From NCBI GenBank assembly GCA_964580575.1, contig CAZOLJ010000067.1, forward strand, positions 1 through 25,047: 25,047 bases of DNA. Reading direction: 5' to 3'. The first letter of the stretch is position 1, and the number at the start of each line of letters is the position of its first letter. Of the stretch, positions 1 to 7,705 are shown piece by piece. Position numbers and translations under genes: made by a program. The notes under the pieces were generated by a model. The model saw only the letters and a program-made list of their open reading frames with translations. It ran no database searches and was not told where the DNA came from. Source of the DNA: CAVPDE01 sp964580575. Its GTDB lineage: Bacteria > Desulfobacterota > DSM-4660 > Desulfatiglandales > HGW-15.

Positions 1-1535
1 GACTCCGCATAGGCCCGGTTGACACGGATGAAGTTGAAATCCTTATCCATGTAAGCAATGAGGACCCCGATGCTGGAGAAGATCCGTTCCAGCAGTTCCG
101 TAACTCTCTGCAGCTCCGAAGTTCTTTCGTGAACATGAATTTCCAGTTGCTCTGCACGTTCCTGAACGGACACCAAGAGCCCTTGACGCTCCATGGCGAT
201 AGCCACCTGATCCGCCACGGTCTTCATCAGCGAGATTTCCTCGTCTGTGAAGGTCAGCCTGGAGCGGGTGCCGAAGGATAGGGTTCCAATGACGCGACCC
301 CGAGCAAACAGAGGATGACAAGCATAAGCTTTGATGCCGAAAGACTTTATGAGTTCTGTGCGCGGGTCCGGGGTGGTTGGAAGATGTTCTGCGATAATTC
401 GACGCGCATCCCGGGCGGCTGTCCCGCACACGGCTACCCCAAAGTCCAGCCACTGAATCTCTTTGGCCGCTTCTTCAGGGATGCCGGCAAACGCATTCAG
501 ATGAAGGCGCTGCAGATCCTCGTGGACGAGGAAATTGAAGAAAGCGTCGCAACCCAGATAAGCCATGACCTTCCGGCACAGGTCGTTCACAATTTCCTGA
601 GGAGACTCAGCGGCGAGAAGTTTGTTTGCTGTCTCTGAGAGAAGCTGAAATTTTTCTATGCTCCTTCTAAGCGCCTGCTCCGCTTGTTGACGCTCAGTGA
701 TGATTTGAAAGAAGACGGAGATGCCATCTTCGAAAGGATAAACCCGGACATCGTACCAGTTTTCGAAAGGCTTCACGCTGAAGTATGTTTCAAAGGAGGT
801 AAATTTGTTTTCCCGGAGGGCAGAGGTGTACCTCTCTTCAAAAATCGAACCCTTTGCTTCGGGGAAGGCGTCGAAAAGCTTTTTGCCTAGCACGTCCCCT
901 TTCTTTCTGCCTAGAAGCCTTGCGGCATGGGTGCTGAAATACGTGACGGTCAGGTCTTTGTCGAGAGCGAAGAACCCGTCGCTGATGCTTTCCATGATAC
1001 CCTTAAGGCGCCGGCTGGTCTTCCGCAATTCCTCTTCAGTCTCTTTTTGTTCGGTGATGTCCAGGCCGTATATCCTGAGCCGCTTGTCTTCTAGCACAAA
1101 GTAACAGGACTGTTGAAACCAGAGGTCACCCACTTTTATCTCGCGAACATGGGAAAGCCTCTTGCCCTGATCGAAGATTTCGCCAAGCTTTTCCAGCCCC
1201 TGGAGCCATGGATGGGAAGGGCCGGCTGTTCGCAGATCAGGAAAAAGCCTCTCTGCAGCCGGATTCTGGTAGTATATGTGGCCGGTCAAATCCACCTCGA
1301 CCACCGGATTGGGATTCAGCTGAGGAAAAGAAGAGCGTCGCTCCACGCCGTCTTCTCGGAGGATTAATTCGTCGCTCGCCCGGTGGAGGTCTTGCAGAAT
1401 CATCTCGAGCTCTTCAAGAATCTTCACAACCCCGCTGTTTTGCTCCGCTGGCAGGCCGGAACTTTTCAGCGTGAGTTCCTCCAGACGGTTGTGCAGGGCG
1501 GTGAGCCTGGCTTTCAGGTTTTTCCTCTCCATCAT
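1..1535 (-). CDS. Multi-PAS/GAF sensor protein, 3' end cut by window edge
   Basis: A stop-free frame of 511 codons runs from an ATG at 1535 off the left edge. The start is chosen because GGAGG lies 6 bases upstream of it. Reading the frame shows a short charged helical N-terminus, a PAS-like domain at about residues 68-165 (NPNPVVEVDLTGHIYYQNPA, then GLDITEQK), and a second PAS at about 175-290 (IMESISDGFFALDKDLTVTY, ending in ITERQQAEQAL). A GAF domain follows at about 300-450 (HPLFARGRVIGTLSFGTR, FTDEEISLMKTVADQVAIA). After a coiled linker (VHERTSELQRV) a third PAS begins at about 480 (IFSSIGVLIAYMDKDFNFI). The missing C-terminus is probably a histidine kinase or a GGDEF-type output, but that part is outside the window. 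No transmembrane segment is visible, so a soluble sensor is inferred. It senses an unknown intracellular signal. Confidence 0.85.
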   Translation of the reverse strand, partial: MMERKNLKARLTALHNRLEELTLKSSGLPAEQNSGVVKILEELEMILQDLHRASDELILREDGVERRSSFPQLNPNPVVEVDLTGHIYYQNPAAERLFPDLRTAGPSHPWLQGLEKLGEIFDQGKRLSHVREIKVGDLWFQQSCYFVLEDKRLRIYGLDITEQKETEEELRKTSRRLKGIMESISDGFFALDKDLTVTYFSTHAARLLGRKKGDVLGKKLFDAFPEAKGSIFEERYTSALRENKFTSFETYFSVKPFENWYDVRVYPFEDGISVFFQIITERQQAEQALRRSIEKFQLLSETANKLLAAESPQEIVNDLCRKVMAYLGCDAFFNFLVHEDLQRLHLNAFAGIPEEAAKEIQWLDFGVAVCGTAARDARRIIAEHLPTTPDPRTELIKSFGIKAYACHPLFARGRVIGTLSFGTRSRLTFTDEEISLMKTVADQVAIAMERQGLLVSVQERAEQLEIHVHERTSELQRVTELLERIFSSIGVLIAYMDKDFNFIRVNRAYAE

Positions 1536-1620
1536 CCTTTCCCTCCATCGACCATTCTAAACACGGCACTGTCACAAATGGATTCGAATTCTTCAAAAGC
1601 CCTTGTCTGGCTTAATTCCC

Positions 1621-1648
1621 TTTACATTAGGTTCATGATCCAGGTCAA
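1621..1648 (-). promoter_or_regulatory. Possible sigma70-type promoter for the multi-PAS sensor gene
   Basis: On the minus strand TTGACC (1648-1643) and TGTAAA (1626-1621) are separated by 16 bases and lie about 90 bases upstream of the sensor start. A second -10-like TAGAAT lies closer to the gene but has no good -35. Matches are only 4-5 of 6, so this is a weak prediction. Nothing else was recognised in the 206-base gap between this gene and the next. Confidence 0.25.
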
Positions 1649-1741
1649 GGGACATGGCCCTGAGGAAAGGGTTTGCCGGGATGGGTGTGTATGCGCACAG
1701 AAAAAGCAGGGGGCGGGATAAAGGAACAAAGCAGTAGGGTC

Positions 1742-2738
1742 TCAAGCTGGAACTTCGGGATGCCACTCAGACAGGTGTTGATCGTGGGTCTTTAAATAGG
1801 CGCCAGGGCGGTAGAAGATATCGTAGAAGTCCAGGTCCAAGTGGTGCGCTTGCAGGTACATGATGACAAACATGGAGGGCACAGTGCCTGGAAATTTTCC
1901 GAACGTGTCGTACACATACTGGGCCTGCAGCGCCACGCACTCTCTGAAAAGGTCGTCGTGGACTTGGGCGGCGGATCGCACAAGGCGACTGGCTTTCCAG
2001 GGACCCGGTGTGTCAGGATGGAACGGCCCCCCCGGACCGAACTTGCGCTCACAAAAGGCTTCCAGGGCGGCCCGCATATTCGGAAAGTGGGGCGGGCAAT
2101 AACCCTCCATCACTCCCTCGAGACCTGTGGGATTCGGATAGGGCCACCGCTCGTCCTTGTCATAGCGGAAACCAAGCCCTGGCACTTCAGGGTCCCCGCT
2201 TGCACCGAGCATGGCAAAGGGGTCCACCCCGTTGAACATCCACCCTCCCAGCCCCATGGCTTGCAGCAATAGCGCTCCGGCGTAACAACTGGTGGAGAGC
2301 TCTACCGTGAGCTCGGCCAAGGACCATTGATCTAGGAAGGTAAGGGGCAGCGGGTTGTCCACGTTGGCAAGCCCGCGGTACTTGTTCAACCCGGGAATGG
2401 CCCGGCGGTTGATGTCGTCGGAAAAGACAATGCCATTTTGGAGATAGTAGCAAAGGCCGGCCACCGGAGGCTCCGCAGTAATTGGAAAGATGTGGGGCGT
2501 ATCGAGCGGCGCGGTGGATCATGTGGTGCCACGACGTGTTTCCTCCACAAGCGGACACGACCAGCAGTTTTTCCAGATCGGTCAAAGGCAACGGCTTGTG
2601 GCGGGATGTGTAGGCGAATACACCGTCCGGAATCTCGGCTCCCCTAAAGAACCTTCTGGAACGACGGCCCAGGAGTGCTTCGACAAGGCCGAAGGACAGT
2701 ATGCCTTGAACCCCCGGTTGACTATCAATATTCCCCAT
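1742..2738 (-). pseudogene. Nitroreductase-like flavoprotein gene interrupted by a one-base frameshift
   Basis: Two overlapping minus-strand frames together make one protein of about 331 residues. The N-terminal part starts at ATG 2738, preceded by AAGGAG at 7 bases. It carries ALLGRRSRRFFRGAEIPDG, then LTDLEKLLVVSACGGNTSWH and YAPHLSNYCGASGGR, which resembles the FMN-contacting arginine/serine-rich start of nitroreductase-fold proteins. The sequence then stops making sense in that frame. From about 2465 the frame one base over reads CYYLQNGIVFSDDINRR and continues to TGA at 1742 (LSTSCYAGALLLQAMGLGGWMF, YDTFGKFPGTVPSMFVIMYL). Skipping one base anywhere between about 2450 and 2500, for example in the AAA at 2452-2454 or the GGGG near 2494, rejoins them. 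Both halves look protein-like in composition, so this is either a recent pseudogene or an indel error in the sequence. The family call is by motif memory only; the substrate is unknown. Confidence 0.65.
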
Positions 2739-2818
2739 GGCGAACTCCTTTTCGATCACCCCCTGCCGATTCAGGATCAGGTGCCGAGGATAGGAATCCC
2801 CGTCACCTGCTCATCATC

Positions 2819-3385
2819 TCAGTGATCCAGTTGAACAGAGACCGGTGTTTGATTAAAGACCGTGTTGAACACGGGGGAGTACTTCTGGGCCATCTTCACG
2901 AGTTCTTCCTTCTGAGCTTCAGGGATGCCCGCATCAATCTTAAAATAGACCCGGATGTTTTGATATCCGACCTTGACGTCTTCCGAGATTCCAACAAAGC
3001 CACGGAGGTCCAGATCTCCTTCGTATCGGGATTCCACACCTTTTATCTGGATTCCCTTGGCCGATCCGTGGGCAATCAGGCTTGTCGTCAGGCACCCCGA
3101 AAGGGCAACCAGAAGATACTCCACCGGATTGGCGCCTTCGTTGTTTCCCAAAAGGACAGGGGGTTCGTCCATGTGAAAAACCATGGACTCACGGGTGTCA
3201 TCTTCCTGCCCTGCTCCATAAAAATCTTTGACTGTCGCACGATTGTGCGTACCCCGGACCCACTTATTGGTGGCGCGAAATTTGAACTTGGCGATTTCAG
3301 GTTCTTGCTTGATCAGGTCGATCGTGCTGAACAGTTGATCGACGTTGACTCCGTTTACCACTCTTTTCAAAATAGCGGCTTCCAT
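2819..3385 (-). CDS. OsmC/Ohr-family protein lacking the second cysteine
   Basis: This 188-residue protein matches the OsmC fold. The hallmark segment NPVEYLLVALSGCLTTS places the peroxidatic-type cysteine at C98, and E89 precedes it. The C-terminal segment that normally reads like HCPVSNT is here KYSPVFNTVFNQTPVSVQL, so the second (resolving) cysteine is replaced by S170. OsmC proteins reduce organic hydroperoxides with a Cys pair; loss of one Cys suggests altered chemistry or a non-peroxidase role, as in many OsmC-like proteins. The start at 3385 has a strong AGGAGGTGA about 6 bases upstream. The N-terminal ~30 residues (VVNGVNVDQLFSTIDLIKQ) form an extra helical lead found in the YhfA-like branch. 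The gene lies 80 bases upstream of the damaged nitroreductase-like gene and is probably cotranscribed with it. Cytoplasmic. Confidence 0.88.
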   Translation of the reverse strand: MEAAILKRVVNGVNVDQLFSTIDLIKQEPEIAKFKFRATNKWVRGTHNRATVKDFYGAGQEDDTRESMVFHMDEPPVLLGNNEGANPVEYLLVALSGCLTTSLIAHGSAKGIQIKGVESRYEGDLDLRGFVGISEDVKVGYQNIRVYFKIDAGIPEAQKEELVKMAQKYSPVFNTVFNQTPVSVQLDH

Positions 3386-3552
3386 ATTTTGTCACCTCCT
3401 GTTTCCTGTTCTCAGGGTTGCCCGAAAAGGAGAGTATCAACCCTGATCTTGGCAATGAGTCGCAATGGGCTTCTGAAGCAATATTTGCGACTATATAACT
3501 TAGGATAAGCCGGTCGATGCCTAAAGGCTATGGGGGGAACACTGTATTTGAA

Positions 3553-3575
3553 GCTCAAAAGGGCAGTATTTGAGC
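3553..3575. repeat. Short inverted repeat between divergent genes
   Basis: GCTCAAA (3553-3559) and TTTGAGC (3569-3575) form a perfect 7-bp inverted repeat with a 9-base loop in the 344-base space between the divergently oriented OsmC-like gene and the histidine kinase gene. It could be an operator or simply chance. A -10-like TATACT sits at 3644-3649 on the plus strand without a clear -35. The remaining part of this gap shows no gene. Confidence 0.3.
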
Positions 3576-3753
3576 GGGAACAAAAGGCGAGAAGACCGTT
3601 TCGATCCAAAAGAGCCTGCCGCGATAAAGCGGTCAGAAAATACTATACTCTTCCTGCAGAATTACACAGTTCACCCCATTCCCCTGTTCAAATGCCGATG
3701 ATAGCTTTCCGACTCATAATGAAGGAGGTTTGTCATGGCCAAAGGGGAAAAGA

Positions 3754-5019
3754 ATGGATCGGTCAAGAAAGATCAAGCTGATCGCAGGATCGATTGCGGC
3801 GATCTCGGTGGCTCACTATCTCTATCTCTTCCCCGTGCGCATGTCTGTGACTCGAGATCTCGTGAGTCGCGCCTATTTTTTCCCTATTATCCTGGCAGCT
3901 CTATGGTTCGGCTTTAGGGGTGGAGTGTTGGCGACTGCGATTGTGTCCGTTATCTGCCTGCCTTACAGCATCATTGCCAAGGGTCAGCACCGGGTCTTCT
4001 TTTATGATGAAGTGATGCAATTGTTCCTGTTCATTCTTGTGGGCTCCATTGTGGGAATCCTGAAGGATCGAGAGCAGCGCCAGAGAGCCCTCAACGAAGA
4101 ACTCCAAGCGCTTGCCGCTTTGGGAGAAACCATGGCCTCTGTAGCACACGAGATGAAGAACATCCTGATTCCCATCCGAGGATTCATAAGGCGTATCCGG
4201 GAGAACCCTTCCTTAGACAAGAAGGCGGCATCCTATCTTGAGATCGTGGATACCGAGTCGGCCAAGCTGGATAAAATGACGCAGGACATGCTTTTGTTTG
4301 GCCGTTTCGCTCCGCTCCAAAGAAGAGAGGTGGACGTCGGTGCTCTTGTGGAAGATGTAAAGCGGATGCTTCACAATGAGTTTAGAGGCAGCAGGGTTCA
4401 CCTCATCTGCGAATGTCAAGGCACAACAAGGGCAAGCCTGGATGCTGAGAAAATCCGGCAAGTCCTGGTCAATGTGCTTCAGAATGCACTCCAGGCGTCT
4501 CCGGAGGCAGGAGAGGTTCGGCTCTCGGTGGACGGTGACCAGAGCGCAGTCAAGTTGGTGGTCGAAGATCAAGGGGTAGGGATCCCCGCAGCGAATCTCG
4601 AACGCATCTTCCACCCATTCTTCACCACCAAGGCACAAGGGACCGGGCTTGGCCTGGCCATTACACAGAGGACCGTTAGAGAGCATGGCGCGCACATTCA
4701 GGTGAAGATCGTCCCGGGCAACGGGACCCGCTTCACGCTTGTCTTTCCGATCTCAGAGGAGACAGCAGGCTCCATCATTCCTGAAAAACGGGAATCCAGG
4801 CCATCCAGGAAGCTTCGGACTCTCAGGTTCGAGGGGGTGACGAGGACGGGTCCCGTAGCGGAAACATCGAAAAACCGAACCCGATCTTTTGAGGAGTTAC
4901 GAGTATTCAGACCCCGGAGCTTCAAATCCCCCTTGATCCCCCTTTACGAAAGGGGGAAACCGAGCATAAGTCCTCCCCTTTGTAAAGGGGAGACAGAGGG
5001 GATCTTGCATGGCCTTTGA
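3754..5019 (+). CDS. Membrane-bound sensor histidine kinase
   Basis: This 421-residue protein has about four N-terminal transmembrane segments (roughly 9-25, 41-57, 58-76, 88-104) with almost no periplasmic loop. A cytoplasmic kinase core follows: H-box ASVAHEMKN with H132, N-box VLVNVLQNALQAS with N244, G1 DQGVGIP with D272, F-box FHPFFTTK and G2 GTGLGLAI at about 296-303. It autophosphorylates on H132 and passes phosphate to a response regulator that is not present nearby. Everything after about residue 338 (EETAGSIIPEKRE onward) is not part of the kinase fold, and the last ~25 residues are encoded by a palindromic repeat. The start is uncertain. ATG 3754 has AAGGGG 6 bases upstream, but the best ribosome site (GAAGGAGG at 3721-3728) serves ATG 3735, which is out of frame by one base of the GGGG run at 3744-3747. 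A small DUF4405 protein gene follows after 29 bases. Confidence 0.87.
   Translation: MDRSRKIKLIAGSIAAISVAHYLYLFPVRMSVTRDLVSRAYFFPIILAALWFGFRGGVLATAIVSVICLPYSIIAKGQHRVFFYDEVMQLFLFILVGSIVGILKDREQRQRALNEELQALAALGETMASVAHEMKNILIPIRGFIRRIRENPSLDKKAASYLEIVDTESAKLDKMTQDMLLFGRFAPLQRREVDVGALVEDVKRMLHNEFRGSRVHLICECQGTTRASLDAEKIRQVLVNVLQNALQASPEAGEVRLSVDGDQSAVKLVVEDQGVGIPAANLERIFHPFFTTKAQGTGLGLAITQRTVREHGAHIQVKIVPGNGTRFTLVFPISEETAGSIIPEKRESRPSRKLRTLRFEGVTRTGPVAETSKNRTRSFEELRVFRPRSFKSPLIPLYERGKPSISPPLCKGETEGILHGL
4926..5003. repeat. Palindromic C-rich/G-rich repeat forming the 3' end of the kinase gene
   Basis: Two perfect hairpins lie in tandem. CCCCCTTT (4938-4945), a 3-base loop and AAAGGGGG (4949-4956) make the first. 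CCCCTTT (4975-4981), GT and AAAGGGG (4984-4990) make the second. The outer flanks (AATCCCCCTTGATCCCCC and its approximate reverse complement ending GAGGGGATC) also pair, so the whole element is one imperfect inverted repeat. It resembles a repeat type I recall as dispersed in many deltaproteobacterial genomes. It is read through in frame by the histidine kinase and encodes SPLIPLYERGK and ISPPLCKGETEGI. Its copy number in this genome cannot be seen from one window. Confidence 0.75.
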
Positions 5020-5048
5020 GCCAAGTTTCTTACAAGGAGAAAACGAAG

Positions 5049-5291
5049 ATGGATAAGAACGCAGTCTTGAAAATACTGAATCCCATATTGGCGATCCTTA
5101 TGGTGAACCAGCCCTTTTCAGCCCTGTTATCCGAGGTGACGGGTTGGGACTTCTTCGAAGGTATGCATGCCGGCGGAGGGATACTGCTGGTGCTGGTGGC
5201 GACCATGCATCTCACGTTGAACTGGAGATGGGTCGCAACGAACTTCTTGAAAAACGAGCAAAAGGCGGGAACGCCTAAAAACTGTTCATAG
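5049..5291 (+). CDS. Small DUF4405-like two-helix membrane protein
   Basis: This 80-residue protein has two predicted membrane helices, about 9-27 (LNPILAILMVNQ) and 40-57 (GGGILLVLVATMHLTL). Conserved-looking histidines H40 and H54 and the ending LNWRWVATNF recall DUF4405, a family of small cytochrome b561-like membrane proteins in which histidines are thought to bind haem. The start at 5049 is preceded by AAGGAG with about 9 bases of spacing. It lies 29 bases after the sensor histidine kinase and is probably cotranscribed, which suggests a membrane redox or accessory partner for that sensor; this link is inference. The short C-terminal tail (KNEQKAGTPKNCS) is polar. The 115 bases that follow, up to the convergent pdxA2-like gene, hold no clear gene or terminator. 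Confidence 0.65.
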   Translation: MDKNAVLKILNPILAILMVNQPFSALLSEVTGWDFFEGMHAGGGILLVLVATMHLTLNWRWVATNFLKNEQKAGTPKNCS

Positions 5292-5406
5292 ATTTAGATA
5301 GTCGTCCCAAACTGTTTGATGGAGCTGTCTCAAACTCTTTGACGCTGCCGGACTGGTAGGCCTCAATCCCCTCGCGCTCGGTGGCTTTGCACCTAAAAGA
5401 TGGGAG

Positions 5407-6438
5407 TCAAGCTTTTGCCAGGTGGGCGGCCATGCGGATCGCCTGGACCAGGGATTGAGGATTGGCCCGGCCTTCGCCTGCCTTGCCAAAGGCGGTGCCG
5501 TGATCCACGGAAGTGCGGATAATGGGAAGACCCAGCGTCACGTTGACCCCGGACAGTTGTCCCCACGTTCCCGTCTTGTCATCGTACTGGAAGCCTATGA
5601 GCTTAGTGGGGATGTGACCCTGATCGTGATACATGACCACCACGGCGTCGTACATCCCGCCCTTCATCTTTGAGAAAATGGTGTCCGCTGGGATAGGCCC
5701 TTCCACTTGCACGCCGAGAGCACGCGCCTCGGTCACAGCGGGAAGGATTTCCTTCTCATCTTCGTGACCGAAGAGCCCACCTTCGCCGCAGTGGGGGTTC
5801 AATCCGGCCACGCCGAGGCGAGGGGAGTCTATGCCTAGGCGCTTCAGGGCATCGGCTGTGAGCTCGATCACCCGTTTGACTCTTGCCTTTACGACCCGCT
5901 CACAGGCTTCCCTGAGAGACACATGGGTGGAAACATGGACCACACGAAAATTCTCTTCAACCAGCATCATGGCATAATCCTTGGTTTTGGTGAGCTCAGC
6001 ATAGATCTCCGTGTGGCCTGCAAAGTGATACCCTGCGGCATTGAGGGCGGCTTTGTTGATAGGGCAGGTGACGGTTCCGTGGATGCGGCCTGCCAAGGCC
6101 AGCTCAATGACCTTGGCCACATACTCAAAGGAGGCTCTGCCCTGCTCGGGAGTGACCTGTTTGTGGCGAAGTTTTTCCAGAGGCAGGTTCGCGAGGTCCA
6201 GCACATCCACCATGCCATGAGAGTAAAGTCCATCCTCCGGTGCAGTAACGCGATGAATGCCGAGGTTCAGCTTTAAAAAACGGACCGCATCCGCCATGAC
6301 GACGGCATCCCCCACTACCAGAGGCCTGCACAAACCGAATAGTTCAGTCAGGTTCAATGCCTTGGCGCAGATTTCCGGACCGATTCCGCCCGGATCGCCC
6401 ATAGAGATGCCTAAAAGAGGTCTAGTGTCTTGGGCCAT
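5407..6438 (-). CDS. pdxA2: PdxA2-type four-carbon acid phosphate dehydrogenase
   Basis: This 343-residue protein belongs to the 4-hydroxythreonine-4-phosphate dehydrogenase family, a metal- and NAD-dependent group that oxidises a 3-hydroxy acid 4-phosphate and decarboxylates it. Visible landmarks are GDPGGIGPEI at the N-terminus, CPINKAAL, AGHTEIYAEL (H142, substrate phosphate side), and the three metal histidines H172 (STHVSL), H216 (NPHCGEGG) and H271 (MYHDQGHIP). The ending VNVTLGLPIIRTSVDHGTAF is typical. A roughly 12-residue insert (YDDKTGTWGQLS) before VNVTLG differs from biosynthetic PdxA as I recall it. The gene overlaps the DUF1537 kinase gene by 17 bases. Where this pair is known (D-threonate/D-erythronate catabolism, DtnK/DenK with PdxA2), the product is dihydroxyacetone phosphate and CO2. 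Context therefore argues for catabolism rather than pyridoxal phosphate synthesis. Last gene of the operon. Confidence 0.88.
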   Translation of the reverse strand: MAQDTRPLLGISMGDPGGIGPEICAKALNLTELFGLCRPLVVGDAVVMADAVRFLKLNLGIHRVTAPEDGLYSHGMVDVLDLANLPLEKLRHKQVTPEQGRASFEYVAKVIELALAGRIHGTVTCPINKAALNAAGYHFAGHTEIYAELTKTKDYAMMLVEENFRVVHVSTHVSLREACERVVKARVKRVIELTADALKRLGIDSPRLGVAGLNPHCGEGGLFGHEDEKEILPAVTEARALGVQVEGPIPADTIFSKMKGGMYDAVVVMYHDQGHIPTKLIGFQYDDKTGTWGQLSGVNVTLGLPIIRTSVDHGTAFGKAGEGRANPQSLVQAIRMAAHLAKA

Positions 6439-7705
6439 GGTTCAAATCCTTTCCAGAAGAGAGAGTCTCATAGATTCTTGCAAGGGCGCCGGGAGCTCCG
6501 AAAGCACCGGCTTTGGTGACTACAGGGAGACCGTGAAAGGATCCTCCGCAAAAGGTTCCCAGAACAAATCCGGGCAGCAATTCTTGTGCAAGCAGCAGCG
6601 CTTCGGCGTGAAGCGCATTCCAAACAGCAAAGGCCGTGTCTCCGCCTGAAAGAAAAATCCCATCCGGCCTGACATCATTCATGACAGAGAGAACGAGTTC
6701 GGTCAGCCCTATCAGGATTTCCTGCCCATTGGCCGGAAAGGGCGAAACACCCGGAGGTCTTAACTTGAGCACCACACTTCCTGAAACAAGATCGCGGGCA
6801 GCAACTCGGGCCAGTTCCCTAATCCTCGTCTCTCTTGTGGAGGATACCAACTCCCGGGGGTCAAGGAAATAGGATGAGCACGCTGAGGATCGCACGAGTT
6901 CTTCGATCTGGGCTCTGAGCACTTCTGAAGCAGATCCGCAAACAAAGAGGATCCGTTTTCCTACCGGGTTCGGCAGGCCTTGGGTTCCCGCGCTGCCGGG
7001 AAAAAGAAATCCGGACAGGCTGGAGGCCAGGCCTGCAGATCCGACCAGGAGGCTCCTTGGGAAATGGGCCAGAGCGAGATTCGCTATCCTGTCGAGATGG
7101 CTCTGGGTCGTTGCATCGAAAACAAGGTGTTTGGCTCCCTGGTGGATCAATTGCTGGATATAGGCAACAAGTTTTTCCGAACTTCCCTCCAGGATATCTA
7201 GATCAACGCGGGCTACCTCATGGCGGCTTTGATGGCCGAGACGAACCGAGACGCGTGATTCCGAAACCGGTGAAACAGGATCACGGGCCATTTCCGTCTC
7301 AGCGAGAGGAACCCCGTGGACATAATGAACATCGTGAAGAATGGTGCGGCCTTGGGCGGGGAGCGCAGGTGAGACAAAGCTCGCTTCAAAAGTCATGGAT
7401 TCGGCAAGGGCATCCAGTTCGGCGCCTATGTTGCCTCTCAGGCAGGAGTCAGTTTTCTTATAGATGAGATCAGGGTTTAGGTTCTTTATCGTCGGGATGA
7501 CCGCCCGTATCGATTCACCAGCTTGCTCAGGCTTGAGATTGCGGGTGTTGGTAAAAAGAGAAAGGGAGTGAGGCGATTCAGGAAATCGAAAGGACTGGAT
7601 CTGATCAAAATCGAGGAGATAGGCAGGCGCCTCAGGCCTGCAGAACTGAATGCCTGTGTCTGCAGCACCCGTAAGATCGTCTGCGATGACAGCAACCCTC
7701 AGCAT
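6422..7705 (-). CDS. Four-carbon acid sugar kinase (DUF1537 family)
   Basis: This 427-residue protein shows the two-domain layout of DUF1537 kinases. The N-terminal substrate-binding half has IADDLTGAADTG (residues 7-18) and KKTDSCLRGNIGAEL (83-97), where the carboxylate and sugar-acid hydroxyls are held. The C-terminal nucleotide-binding half has GSAGLASSL, IFLSGGDTAFAVW and VTKAGAFGAPGAL. Characterised members phosphorylate the terminal hydroxyl of D-threonate, D-erythronate, L-threonate or 3-oxo-tetronates. The start at ATG 7705 lies inside the end of the LarA-like gene (ATGCTGA, 7-base overlap), which indicates translational coupling, and the 3' end overlaps the pdxA2-like gene. Which four-carbon (or similar) acid is used cannot be told from sequence. 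Cytoplasmic. Confidence 0.9.
   Translation of the reverse strand: MLRVAVIADDLTGAADTGIQFCRPEAPAYLLDFDQIQSFRFPESPHSLSLFTNTRNLKPEQAGESIRAVIPTIKNLNPDLIYKKTDSCLRGNIGAELDALAESMTFEASFVSPALPAQGRTILHDVHYVHGVPLAETEMARDPVSPVSESRVSVRLGHQSRHEVARVDLDILEGSSEKLVAYIQQLIHQGAKHLVFDATTQSHLDRIANLALAHFPRSLLVGSAGLASSLSGFLFPGSAGTQGLPNPVGKRILFVCGSASEVLRAQIEELVRSSACSSYFLDPRELVSSTRETRIRELARVAARDLVSGSVVLKLRPPGVSPFPANGQEILIGLTELVLSVMNDVRPDGIFLSGGDTAFAVWNALHAEALLLAQELLPGFVLGTFCGGSFHGLPVVTKAGAFGAPGALARIYETLSSGKDLNHGPRH

Noticed and set aside
2675..3508. 277-codon plus-strand frame covering the OsmC-like gene
   Set aside because: The opposite strand has the clear OsmC motif and a strong ribosome site; this frame shows none.
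5292..5406. Minus-strand peptide REGIEAYQSGSVKEFETAP in the gap before pdxA2, looking like an antitoxin tail
   Set aside because: About 40 codons without a start or ribosome site; similarity is only an impression, so no feature was called.
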